The position numbers were made by a program, and so were the translations under genes. A stretch of DNA of 64,000 bases. Origin: WJMB01 sp964581465 (GTDB lineage Bacteria > RBG-13-66-14). Of the stretch, positions 10,337-19,043 are shown piece after piece. A model generated the notes under the pieces. It made no database searches, had not been told where the DNA came from, and was given only the letters and a program-made list of their open reading frames with translations. Every line of letters starts with the position of its first letter. Within the stretch, counting starts at the first letter, position 1. The DNA lies in NCBI GenBank assembly GCA_964581465.1, contig CAZOOP010000013.1:1-64000 (forward strand). The letters run 5' to 3'.

Positions 10337-12136
10337 CTAAGAATTCTCAAGCTTCTGGCGTTGGGCGAGCAGCTCGTGGACCCGCACCCTGTCGCCGCGG
10401 CGGTAGGCCTCTTTCAGTTCCGCGCGCAGCTTGAGCAGCTCGCGGCGCCGGGCTCGGTCGCGCAGACTGGTGACGCAGGCCCGGCGGGCCATCTCCCGTT
10501 CCTCGGGGTGGATCTCGCCGTCGACGGCCTCGAAGAGGGCCGTGCGGGCCTGGGGCTCCAGCAGGTCGGCTGTCTCGGTGACCGGCGGCAGCTCGTCCAG
10601 ATCGGCGTCTAGGACCCGGGCGACGGCGGGGCGCAGCTCCGGGGGGAACAGCTCGATCTCGAGCTCGCCGCGGAGCTCCCGGCGGCGCTCGTTGTCGTTG
10701 AAAAGCAGCCAGAGCAGCAGACGCACGTCCTGGGCCAGGCGCAGCGGGCGGACGTTGACCTCCGCATTCTCCGGGCGGGGCGGCTGATCGGCGTTTAACC
10801 CGCCTCGACCTGTGGGGGCGGTCTCGCGCCGGTTCTCCTTGAGCCGGCGACGCAGGTCCAGGCGCAGGGAGCGCTCGTCCACACCCAGCTTATCCGCGAA
10901 GCGGTCGATGATCAGGTCCCGGGCCACCCGCTCCTTGACCAGCAGCAGCAGGCGGGTCATCTCATCGAGGAGCTCCAGCTTGCCCGTGGTCGTCGAGTAG
11001 TCGTGGCGCTCGACCAGGGCGTGGACGATGAAGTCGTCGAGCTCGAAGGCGCCGTCGATAAGCGCGTCGACGGCATTGCGGCCGCCCTCACGGGCGACGT
11101 CGTCGGGGTCCGAGCCCGACGGCGGCGTGGCCACGCGCACGGCGATCCCGGTGTTGACCAATCCGACCAGGGAACGCAGGGCGGCGCTGCGACCGGCGGC
11201 GTCGCCGTCGAAGAGGACGATAACGCCGTGGTCCCCGGCGTAGCGTCCCAGCAAACGGGCTTGCTCATCGGTGAGCGCGGTGCCCAGCGGGGCCGTCGCC
11301 GTGGGGTGACCGGCGCCGTGGAGGCTGATCACGTCCAGGTAGCCCTCGACGAGCAGCGCCGGGGCCTGTCGTAGCTCCCGGCGGGCCAGATCGAGGCCGT
11401 AGAGCACCTCGCCTTTGTGGTAGAGCGGCGTCTCGGGCGAATTGAGGTACTTGGGCGCCCGCTCCTCGCCGGAGAGGTCTCGTCCGCCGAAGCCGATCAC
11501 TCGGCCGCGCAGGTCGCGCACGGGGAAGATGACCCGGTTGCGCAGGCGATCGTAGAGGCGGTCGCTCTTGGGGCTGCGAGCGCAGAGTCCGACCTCGACC
11601 AAGCGCTCTTCGGGAACGCCGCGCCGGGTGAAGGCCCGGGCCAGGGCGTCCCACTCCGGCGGGGCGTAGCCCAGGCCGAAGGACTGGCGAAGACCGCCCT
11701 CGACACGGCGGGCGTCGAGAAACTCGCGTCCCGGCTTGCCGGCGTCGGCGTCGAGGAGGCGGCGGTAGAAGACGGCGGCCTGCTCGAGCAGCTCGTACAG
11801 GGCCTCACGGCGGCGCCTGCCGGAGCCGTCGTCGCGGCGTCCGGTCTCAGTTATCTGGACGTTATAGCGTTGAGCAAGCAGGCGCACGGATTCGGGGAAG
11901 TCCAGGTTCTCCATCTCCATCACGAAACTGAAAACATCCCCTCCGACACCGCAGCCGAAGCAGTGGTAGAACTGTCTGGCGGGATTGACGTTGAAGGAGG
12001 GGGTTTTCTCTTCGTGGAAGGGGCAGAGGCCGACGTGGTTGCGTCCGGCGCGCTTGAGCCGGACGTACTCGCCGACGACGGCGACGATGTCGGCGGCCTT
12101 GCGAACCCGCTCAATGCTGGCGTCGTCGATGGCCAC
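10337..12136 (-). CDS. dnaG: DNA primase DnaG
   Basis: 599 residues; it makes RNA primers at the replication fork. The CHC2 zinc ribbon has Cys38, His41, Cys59 and Cys62 (GLCPFHEEKTPSF, YHCFGCGVGGDV). The catalytic core has the TOPRIM motifs ALLVEGYLDVISLH and VIVLFDGDAAGRSA, and a helicase-binding-type helical C-terminus follows. GTG at 12136 is chosen. An in-frame TTG at 12166 would add MPDAASRINK, but the strong promoter at 12173-12201 would start transcription at about that TTG and leave it no leader. The GTG gives a leader of about 30 nt. The final 60 residues are highly charged, as in other primases. Confidence 0.95.
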   Translation of the reverse strand: MAIDDASIERVRKAADIVAVVGEYVRLKRAGRNHVGLCPFHEEKTPSFNVNPARQFYHCFGCGVGGDVFSFVMEMENLDFPESVRLLAQRYNVQITETGRRDDGSGRRRREALYELLEQAAVFYRRLLDADAGKPGREFLDARRVEGGLRQSFGLGYAPPEWDALARAFTRRGVPEERLVEVGLCARSPKSDRLYDRLRNRVIFPVRDLRGRVIGFGGRDLSGEERAPKYLNSPETPLYHKGEVLYGLDLARRELRQAPALLVEGYLDVISLHGAGHPTATAPLGTALTDEQARLLGRYAGDHGVIVLFDGDAAGRSAALRSLVGLVNTGIAVRVATPPSGSDPDDVAREGGRNAVDALIDGAFELDDFIVHALVERHDYSTTTGKLELLDEMTRLLLLVKERVARDLIIDRFADKLGVDERSLRLDLRRRLKENRRETAPTGRGGLNADQPPRPENAEVNVRPLRLAQDVRLLLWLLFNDNERRRELRGELEIELFPPELRPAVARVLDADLDELPPVTETADLLEPQARTALFEAVDGEIHPEEREMARRACVTSLRDRARRRELLKLRAELKEAYRRGDRVRVHELLAQRQKLENS

Positions 12137-12172
12137 TTTGTTTATCCGGCTCGCTGCGTCTGGCAAGAGGGC

Positions 12173-12201
12173 AAGATAGCCGCTCTTTCGTTATCTGTCA
12201 A
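12173..12201 (-). promoter_or_regulatory. Sigma-70 promoter for dnaG
   Basis: On the minus strand: TTGACA (12201-12196, perfect -35), 17-bp spacer, TATCTT (12178-12173). The predicted start of transcription is about 12166, which decides the dnaG start codon (see dnaG). Confidence 0.75.
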
Positions 12202-12399
12202 GGTTAAAAGTTGAATTTTATCAAACCTATACCCAGTTTGCTACCTAATTGTGAAGGGTAAACAACGAAGGGAAGCGTCGCTTAAGCGGCGGCCCGGTGA
12301 ATCGTCGTCTGTGGATGTGGTTACCAGGCGGTTCGTTTGCTGGATTTTCCATAAGCTGTTGACGTATTGAGGATGTCCCGCCTGATTGAGCTGCTCCGG

Positions 12400-14136
12400 C
12401 TACTCGACGGGATCGCCCCGCTGGATGATCCAGAGCGCGCCGTCGCCGTCGACCAAGTAGAGGGCGCGGTCGCCGATTCGCGAGGCCGCCGCCGCGCTGT
12501 CACCACGTGGTTGAAAGAGGCTGGGTGGGAAGACGACGGCGTCGAAGGCCCGACGCCAGGCCGGGCTGGGCTCGTTGAAACCGGGTTTCTCGCCGGCGAA
12601 GGGTGTAGCCTCGAGGTTTATCGCCGCCAGCTCGGTGACGCCCAAGGGCAGGATCAGCTCATCGCCGCGTGTGAGGCCCCCGGGGCGGGGGACGGCGCCC
12701 AGTTCCAGCGTCGTCTCCAGTCCGTCGTGGCGATGAAAGAGCAGCCGTCCGTCCAGGGTTGCCACGGCAACGGAGCCGTTGGGCAAGGGATAGAGGGCGG
12801 CGGGTGGAGCGCCGAGTTCGTGGACCTCGACCAGAGGCGCCGTCGGGCGGCTGGGGTCGAAGACGTAAAGCCGGTGGTCGCCCGCGGCGCAGTAGATCAG
12901 ACCACCGGAAACCCGGGGCTGTAATTGCAAAGCGCCGCCGAGGTTATGATTCCAGCGCGCCCCGCCGTTGATGTCGACGGCCTGGATCGAGCGCCCCGCG
13001 CCGTAGTAGACACGCTCACCCAGCACCACGGGGGATGAGGTGACCCTGGTCGGCAGCCGCACCGGTGGGGCCTGCGTTTTCTCGGCGGGATCGACGACGG
13101 CCATTGCGCCGTCGGCAAGGCAGAACAGCAATGGGGCGCCCTGTTGTTCAAACACGGCGCAGATGGGCGGGGTCTCTGCGGGAAATGTACCCGACCAATC
13201 GACCTTGCCGGCGGCGTCGACGAGGTAAACGCCGCCGGCTTCATCGACCAGTGCGATCAGTCCGGACCCGATGGGGTGGAGTTCCACGGCGGGAGCAAAC
13301 AGCTCCAGGCTCCAGGCGGCCGAGGGTCCGGCGCCCAGCTTGCAGAGCCGGGGTGTCGAGCCGCCGACGGCGAAGAATACGGCTCCGGGCGTGGTGGCCA
13401 CAGCGGTGATCGGCGCGTCGCCGCGCAAAACACCACCACCGTTGGTGAAGGAGAAACGCAGCTCCGGGGATCGGGCGGGCTTGAGCTCGGCGGCCGCCCG
13501 CCAAGTCGAGTCAAAGAACGCATCGAAGCGCGGATCGAGCACCGGCGCACGTCGTACCGCGCCCGTGCGGTCCCGATAGATTAGACCGGGAGGGACGCGT
13601 CCGCTGTCAGCCAGTCGGAAACCTTCCGCCCAAGGGGCGATGCCGTCGGTGAACACACGGGAGCCGGCTTGCCAACTCGTCACGGCGAGAGAGCCGGGAT
13701 CTAGCCGCAGATCGCCGGCGCCGGGATGGAACATCCGCCAGTCGTAAGCCGGCGGCGAAGACAACCGGGCGACGACGCCCGTGTAGCCCTCGGGCGGTCC
13801 GGCCTCTTCGCCGTAGAGAAGCACCAGTCCGGTTTCCGGGTCGGCAACATCGACGAGGCGGCTCTCCAGGGCGGCGTGGGGCGGTCTGCGCCGATTGGGC
13901 ATGAACCAGCGGCGCTCGAGAGAGATTAAGCTCTCGGTCCAGTCGCCGCCAGCGGTTTCGTCTCCCAAGATCAGGATCGGCGAGGTGTCGAGGGGATCCA
14001 GGGGTGCCCGAACCAGCAGAGTGAAGGGTATCGGCCCAACAGCCTCGGATTCGTCGGCGCCGGGTGAATCGACGATCTCCACGCCGGGTTGCTGCGCGGC
14101 TGCCAATAGAACGGCGCTGATGATCGGCAGATTCAT
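12400..14136 (-). CDS. Exported PQQ-like beta-propeller protein
   Basis: 578 residues from ATG 14136, where a signal-like MNLPIISAVLLAAAQQPG begins; an upstream start at 14169 adds 11 residues without a signal. The N-terminal 240 residues are of unknown type. From about residue 240 to the end there are repeated beta-blade units of the PQQ/WD40-like kind, such as VTSSPVVLGERVYYGAGRSI, then VDINGGARWNHNLGG and GGLIYCAAGDHRLYVFDPS. Such propellers are usually periplasmic binding or scaffold modules; no enzyme residues are evident. It lies 49 bp downstream of the GT39-like gene on the same strand, so the two are probably cotranscribed. Confidence 0.75.
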   Translation of the reverse strand: MNLPIISAVLLAAAQQPGVEIVDSPGADESEAVGPIPFTLLVRAPLDPLDTSPILILGDETAGGDWTESLISLERRWFMPNRRRPPHAALESRLVDVADPETGLVLLYGEEAGPPEGYTGVVARLSSPPAYDWRMFHPGAGDLRLDPGSLAVTSWQAGSRVFTDGIAPWAEGFRLADSGRVPPGLIYRDRTGAVRRAPVLDPRFDAFFDSTWRAAAELKPARSPELRFSFTNGGGVLRGDAPITAVATTPGAVFFAVGGSTPRLCKLGAGPSAAWSLELFAPAVELHPIGSGLIALVDEAGGVYLVDAAGKVDWSGTFPAETPPICAVFEQQGAPLLFCLADGAMAVVDPAEKTQAPPVRLPTRVTSSPVVLGERVYYGAGRSIQAVDINGGARWNHNLGGALQLQPRVSGGLIYCAAGDHRLYVFDPSRPTAPLVEVHELGAPPAALYPLPNGSVAVATLDGRLLFHRHDGLETTLELGAVPRPGGLTRGDELILPLGVTELAAINLEATPFAGEKPGFNEPSPAWRRAFDAVVFPPSLFQPRGDSAAAASRIGDRALYLVDGDGALWIIQRGDPVE

Positions 14137-14185
14137 CGGAGCCTTGCGATAAACTGGGTTGATGGACAAAGGTATTCCGTGGCCG

Positions 14186-15739
14186 TCAGGGCGCGATGGC
14201 GTCGTCGGCCTCGAGTGGCGGTGTTTCGGCCAGCGGATTCCCGCCGGGCGCCAGGAGCTCGAAGACGCTCAAACCTCCGCTGCGGCCCAAAAGGCGCAAA
14301 CCGGGACGCAGCTTCGGGGGGGCCTGGTCGGCGGTCATAACCACCAGTCGGGAGCCGGTGGCCCGGGCGAAGCTGATCAGCTCGGCGGGGTCCGTGGGCG
14401 CCCAGGGCCGGGCGTAGCTCAGGGTGGGGTCCAGGCCCAGCATGCCGGCCGGAGAGAGAGCGGGAACGAGGCGTCCGTCGTCGGGGTCGTAGATCTGCCA
14501 GGTGGTGCTGGCGACGCCCTCGGCCGCGTCGACACCGGCCTCTTCGGCCATCCGGAACACGGCGGCGGCATTGCGGCGCACCGTGACGCCTTCCTCGACG
14601 CGCCGGTGTACCTCGGGATAGCTCAGGCGCAGCAGCATGATCATCAGGGCCAGGTAGGGGATGGCCCAGGAACGGTCGCGGAACCAGATACCGGCGGCGG
14701 CTACAGCCAGAGCGGGTCCCAGGGCCGCCAGAGCGCCCTCGTTAAGCCCGGCGGTCTGCGGGCTGAAACCGGCCGCCAGGGCCAGAACTCCACCGCCCAG
14801 AGCGGTGATGGCCAACTGGTTTTCGTCGAGTTCGTCCAGACGGCCGCGGTTGCGCCAGAGGCCCCACCAGCCCAGGGCGCCCAGGGGCCAGAGTGTCTGC
14901 CAGGTTGTGCGTCCGATCCCGCCCAGCCAGTGCCCGAACAGCTTCAAGGGATGCTTGGAGGCCAGCCACCAAAGGGTGTAACGATCGGCGGACTGGGCGT
15001 CCTGGAATATCTCCCAGCCGAGGATGCGAAAGCTCAACTGGTGGAAGGGGTTGCCGTGGGCGATGGTTGTCAGGATAAGCTGGGGTAGCGCCCCGAGCAG
15101 CCAGCCGCCGATGAACAGGCCGAACTCGCCCAGTTGGTTTTTACGCAGACGCAGGGCGGCCAGCAGGCCGAAGATCAGCAGGGCCAGGGCCTGGTAGCGG
15201 AAGAGATAGGCGGCTCCGCTGAAAACGCCGGCGGCGAAGAGTCCCAGCTTGCGGCGTCGGGCCGTCGAGGCGGCGTAGATGGCCCAGACGGCCAGGGCGG
15301 CGTAGGGCAGCCCCGGCGAGGCCAGCAGGGCGTCCCCGGCCAGTGGGGCGAAGAGGGCCACGAAGGGCAGGCAGGAGCGGGCCAGTCCTCGACGTCCGGT
15401 CAGCGCTTCGATGATATGATAAACTCCGGCCAGCAACAGCCCCAACGAGGCGATCGCCACCATGCGGGCCGCCAGCAGGGTGTCGCCGGTCAGGTTGCTG
15501 ATGCCCTCCAGCAGTAGCGGGTAACCGCTGGGCCACAACCCCCGGGCCAGGGTCGAGGGCTCCTCGAACTCGATCAACCAGGCCGACAGGCCGCGCTGCA
15601 GCAGGGGGGTCTCCGGCGCCGGGTTGAGCACCAGGGTCAGCGTCAGGTAAACGGCGCAGATGCCCAGGATGATCAGCCATGAACGCCAGTGGCGGTACAA
15701 ACCCAACGGCGCATTGAGACTGTCGGCGGTCGCTTTCAT
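14186..15739 (-). CDS. Multi-pass membrane protein, GT39/ArnT-like
   Basis: 517 residues from ATG 15739 (a TTG one codon upstream is an alternative; AAGGA precedes both). The first two thirds carry about ten hydrophobic segments, beginning SWLIILGICAVYLTLTLVL. The region after the first span is a periplasmic loop with E/D residues (LIEFEEPSTLARGLWPSGYP), as in the acceptor loop of dolichyl/undecaprenyl-phosphate sugar transferases. The C-terminal 150 residues are soluble. This suggests a lipid-linked sugar transferase of the PMT/ArnT superfamily, but no diagnostic DE pair is certain. Its product would act at the membrane together with the propeller protein downstream. Confidence 0.7.
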   Translation of the reverse strand: MKATADSLNAPLGLYRHWRSWLIILGICAVYLTLTLVLNPAPETPLLQRGLSAWLIEFEEPSTLARGLWPSGYPLLLEGISNLTGDTLLAARMVAIASLGLLLAGVYHIIEALTGRRGLARSCLPFVALFAPLAGDALLASPGLPYAALAVWAIYAASTARRRKLGLFAAGVFSGAAYLFRYQALALLIFGLLAALRLRKNQLGEFGLFIGGWLLGALPQLILTTIAHGNPFHQLSFRILGWEIFQDAQSADRYTLWWLASKHPLKLFGHWLGGIGRTTWQTLWPLGALGWWGLWRNRGRLDELDENQLAITALGGGVLALAAGFSPQTAGLNEGALAALGPALAVAAAGIWFRDRSWAIPYLALMIMLLRLSYPEVHRRVEEGVTVRRNAAAVFRMAEEAGVDAAEGVASTTWQIYDPDDGRLVPALSPAGMLGLDPTLSYARPWAPTDPAELISFARATGSRLVVMTADQAPPKLRPGLRLLGRSGGLSVFELLAPGGNPLAETPPLEADDAIAP

Positions 15740-15782
15740 CAAGATAGAATCCTTCTGCGCTCAGTTGGTTTTTGCCTGATGT

Positions 15783-15788
15783 ATTATA
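15783..15788 (-). promoter_or_regulatory. Candidate -10 element upstream of the GT39-like gene
   Basis: TATAAT on the minus strand, 44 bp before the start. The position of a -35 at 17 bp reads CATATT, a poor match. Confidence 0.4.
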
Positions 15789-15876
15789 CAGTGTCAGCGA
15801 ACCAAAATATGTCGATAAACAGATTCGAAAAAGGAAAGGGATCACTTGGCGGCGACGAACCAAGTAAATCCTGTTA

Positions 15877-16194
15877 GGGATCGCCTACCCTTTCCGGACC
15901 TGTTTATGATTGTAACCTGCTGATAATACATATGATGATCCACATATACCTGTCACAAAACGGGCAGACGAAGAGTGGCGGCAATCAAAGGAAGAAATCT
16001 GTGGTGATCCTGATATCAGCGAGCATAGTTTTTATGACAGCAAATGTGATTGTTTGTTAAGTGTCGTAATAACAAGCAATAAGGGCTTGCAAGATAAACG
16101 AGCGATTGAAGATGGAGCATATCCGGATGGGGCGCAACGACCCAGCAAACCGCTCCCGAGCAGCCTGATTAGGTCCGATATGGTTAGATGATAC
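15877..16194 (-). repeat. MITE-2, full-length copy, minus orientation
   Basis: Starts GGGATCGCCTACCCTTTCCG and ends AGGTCCGATATGGTTAGATG plus ATAC, 318 bp. Internal AAGTGTCGTAATAACAAGCA and CAGCCTGATTAGGTCCG match the other copies. A GGGATCACTTGG...GAACC sequence at 15838 may be the left end of a MITE-1 into which this copy inserted. Confidence 0.6.
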
Positions 16195-16410
16195 TAAAAA
16201 CATTTAGCCCCATTATAAGTGGTAAGCACAGGATGCAAATCATGAGTCGTGACTTCCCGACTCTCAGAGCCTTTTAAGAAGTGCCCTTTTTTAGCACATC
16301 TGGTTTTCTGCCACCACGCAACACACGGACAGTGACAGCTTGCACGGCCATAAAGCACATAATAACAAGCTATTGGCGATATATGCCTATTCGGTTACGT
16401 ATGTTATTCC
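16195..16410 (+). repeat. MITE-1, right part
   Basis: Contains GATGCAAATCATGAGTCGTG, CTTCCCGACTCTCAG, TTTTCTGCCACCACGCAACA and ATAACAAGCTATTGGCGATA in the standard order, ending in a decayed TATGTTATTCC terminus. The left part is missing or split by the adjacent MITE-2. 16411-16535 holds nothing recognised. Confidence 0.6.
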
Positions 16411-16535
16411 TTTGTTTATGTCTGTAGATCTGGAACCTCAGAACTCCAGTGTTATTGTTTCATTTATCCTGAGCACTCCCGGTCAGACCGCACTGCTTTC
16501 GATTCAATCTTTCTTTACAAAGCCAAAAGACCTGC

Positions 16536-17801
16536 TCACGGGCCGAATCCGTGTTCGGTTACTTCGCGGGGGTGGCACTGGTGTGCTTTGACGAGTCGCG
16601 AGATTTCGACGCGGGTATATCGCTGGGTCTCGGCCAGGCGGCGGTGCCCGAGCAGCTCGTTGACCAACCGGATGCCGGCGCCCCCGGCGAGCAGGTGGGT
16701 GGCGAAGCTGTGGCGCAACTGGTGGGGCGTGGCCGGTGGGTCCAGGCCGCAATCTGCGCTCAGCTTGCTCAGCAGGGTGTTGACGGCCCGGCGCTGGAGC
16801 GGTCTCCCCCGGGGTCCGACGAAGACGGGATCGCCCGCCGGGGCGGCCAAGTCGGCACGCAACCGCCGCAGGCTCAGGCGGGCGCTCTCACCGAAGGGGA
16901 CGACACGTCGTCGTCCGCCCTTGCCCCGCAGGCGGACGAAGCCGTCGTCAAGGTCGAGGTCGCGCCAGTTCAGCCCCAGGGCCTCGCCGACGCGCAGCCC
17001 GGCGGCATAGAGCAGCTCCAGCAAGGCGCAATCGCGCAGAGCCCGCAGGTAGTGGGGCGCGCGCGGCGGTCCAGCCTCGAAGGCCCTCTGGTATTCCAGT
17101 CGTTGCGGCAGCAGACGCGCCGTCAGCCGGGCGGTGGTCGTGGTGAAGTCGCGTCGCAGGCGGCTCTGGGCGGCGGGGCTCGGTAAAATGCGCACGCCGT
17201 CGCCGCCAGGAGCACTGACAGGCTGGGTCAGCACCGACCAGGCCTCGGCCAGTTCGAGGTCGGCGTTGAGCGGATTGCCGGGGTCCAGCGAGGCGGTGTC
17301 GGTGGGCAGGTGCTCGATCTCGGCGGCGGTCAGGCCGAACTCGCCGCTCAGGCGCAATACTACCAGGGCCGTCAGCGCGCGGTGTCCGTCGGTAGCGGCG
17401 GCTTGCTCCAGGCGTTCCCGGGCGGCCCCGAGCAGCGCTTCGACCTGATCGACGCCGAGGGCGCGGGGCAGGGCGGGACGCTTCCCGGGCAGCGGCAGGG
17501 CTCCAGCCGTGCCGCGACGCCGACCCTCGAGCTCCAGATAGGCCGTCCAGACTCGCAGGGTGCACAGGCGGCGGCGCAGGGTGGAATCGGCGACGCCCCG
17601 GGCGCGCTCCCAGGCCAGATAGCGGCTGACGGCTCGTGGCGTCGGGTCGTCGAGGGGGTCGTTGACGCCGGCCCCGGCGGCGTAGTGTGCGAAGGAGCGC
17701 AGGTCCTCGCCGTAGGCCCGAATGGTGGCCTCGGCCAGACCGCGCTCCTGACTGAGGTAGTCCAGAAAAGACCGCCTGAGCTCCGCCCTCTCCGCGTCCA
17801 C
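16536..17801 (-). CDS. Tyrosine recombinase (Xer-like) with large internal insertion
   Basis: 421 residues against about 300 for XerC/XerD. The N-terminal SAM-like core-binding domain is clear (FLDYLSQERGLAEATIRAYG). The catalytic residues are all present: Arg in GLRVGEALGLNW, Lys in VRLRGKGGRRRVVP, H-x-x-R in TPHQLRHSFATHLL, His in ELLGHRR, and Tyr in QRYT. The extra 110-120 residues (about 120-235) separate LPRALGVDQVEALLGAA from LRALRDCALLELLYAAGL. Part of the insertion (HRALTALVVLRLSGEFGLTA) looks like a worn copy of the start of the catalytic domain. The GTG start lies 9 bp after the lipoprotein gene, so it is the third gene of the FecR operon. It could serve chromosome-dimer resolution or a local inversion; no dif-like site was recognised. 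Confidence 0.88.
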   Translation of the reverse strand: MDAERAELRRSFLDYLSQERGLAEATIRAYGEDLRSFAHYAAGAGVNDPLDDPTPRAVSRYLAWERARGVADSTLRRRLCTLRVWTAYLELEGRRRGTAGALPLPGKRPALPRALGVDQVEALLGAARERLEQAAATDGHRALTALVVLRLSGEFGLTAAEIEHLPTDTASLDPGNPLNADLELAEAWSVLTQPVSAPGGDGVRILPSPAAQSRLRRDFTTTTARLTARLLPQRLEYQRAFEAGPPRAPHYLRALRDCALLELLYAAGLRVGEALGLNWRDLDLDDGFVRLRGKGGRRRVVPFGESARLSLRRLRADLAAPAGDPVFVGPRGRPLQRRAVNTLLSKLSADCGLDPPATPHQLRHSFATHLLAGGAGIRLVNELLGHRRLAETQRYTRVEISRLVKAHQCHPREVTEHGFGP

Positions 17802-17810
17802 GGCGGCCGC

Positions 17811-19031
17811 CTAGGGAACCATATCGAAGTACTGTAGGCGGTGGTTGCCGCCGTCGGCGACCCAGAGTCGACCATCGTGGTAGGCCGCCGCGGCCGGCAG
17901 GGTGAAGGCGCCCAGTCGCTCGCCCTGCTCGCCGTAATCCGCCAGGTAGTCAACGGAGTAGTCGAGGTAATCGTAAAGCACCAGTTGGGACTGGGTGGCG
18001 TCGGTGACGACGAGGAGGTCGTCGGCGCGGCAGAGGCCCAGGGGTTGCTGCAGGCCGCCGCCGATGGTTCCCGCCGGCTCATGGCCGCTGCCGTAGAAGC
18101 AGTCGAACAGGTAGACCTCGCCGGCCAGAGCGTCGGAGACGGCGATGAATACGCTGTCGGAGTCCGACTCCAGCAGGGCCAGACCCACCGGGTTGTCCAG
18201 GGGGCCGTCGCCGTCATCTAGGGAAAAACTATCGAGGAAGGCGCCGTCGTTGTCCAGCACAAACAGCTCGCCGTTGGTGACGTCGATGATCAGCACAGCG
18301 TCGAGCTGGGGCCAGTAGGCCAGATCGCCGGGTTCGCCGAAGCCGTCGGGCTGGTTCCAGTTTTCCAAGTGGGCGCCGTCGGCGGCGTCGAACAGGTCCA
18401 GGCGGTCGTTGATGGGATCGGCGACCAGCAGGGCGTCGCGGCCGGGGAGCCAGAGCACCGTAGCCGGTGAGTAGTCGGACTGCCCGGAGAAGCCGACGCT
18501 GTAATCCAGCACGCCGTCGGCGTGGTAGGCCGTCAGCTCGCCGGCCTCGGGATCGACCACGAAGACCTCGCCGGTGTCGGAGAGGCTCAGGTCCGTGGGC
18601 AGCAGGTGTTGCCAGTCGTAGTCGCCGAAAGCGCCCAGTCGCCCGGCGACGCTGAGGTTTGGATCATCAACGCTGTGGGCGGTCAGCGAGAGTGTGGTGA
18701 TTTGTCCCTCTTCGACGTCGGCCCGTCCGGCGGCGGTGTAGAGGATCACGCCGGCCTCGGCCACATCGACCTCGACCAGGCGGTTGTAGCCCGCCGGGCA
18801 GTCGACCACGCCGGAAGCCGAGTTGCCGTCGATCTCCAGTTCGGCCCAGATCTCCTCGGCGATGTCCCCGGCGGTGATCCGCACCCGGACGCTGTCGACG
18901 GCCTCGGCGTCGGCGAGGCCGCTAAGATCGAGCACCAGGCCGCTGTCGTCGGTGGTCGGACCCGCGGGATCGCAGGCCGTAAGTGCCAGCCCCAGGAGGG
19001 CGATGGCGATGATTGCTCGTTTGCCGTTCAT
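17811..19031 (-). CDS. Lipoprotein with NHL/six-bladed propeller
   Basis: 406 residues. The lipobox LALTAC puts the lipidated cysteine at residue 20, so the protein is anchored to a membrane after export. Residues 30-120 form a beta-rich domain of unknown type. From about 130 on there are NHL-like repeats (DLSLSDTGEVFVVDPEAGEL; LLVADPINDRLDLFDAADG; AYHDGRLWVADGGNHRLQYF), ending with the last blade. Such propellers bind proteins or glycans. It lies between the FecR-domain gene (12-bp gap) and the recombinase (9-bp gap), so all three are expected on one transcript. Confidence 0.8.
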   Translation of the reverse strand: MNGKRAIIAIALLGLALTACDPAGPTTDDSGLVLDLSGLADAEAVDSVRVRITAGDIAEEIWAELEIDGNSASGVVDCPAGYNRLVEVDVAEAGVILYTAAGRADVEEGQITTLSLTAHSVDDPNLSVAGRLGAFGDYDWQHLLPTDLSLSDTGEVFVVDPEAGELTAYHADGVLDYSVGFSGQSDYSPATVLWLPGRDALLVADPINDRLDLFDAADGAHLENWNQPDGFGEPGDLAYWPQLDAVLIIDVTNGELFVLDNDGAFLDSFSLDDGDGPLDNPVGLALLESDSDSVFIAVSDALAGEVYLFDCFYGSGHEPAGTIGGGLQQPLGLCRADDLLVVTDATQSQLVLYDYLDYSVDYLADYGEQGERLGAFTLPAAAAYHDGRLWVADGGNHRLQYFDMVP

Positions 19032-19043
19032 GTCTTCTCCCCC

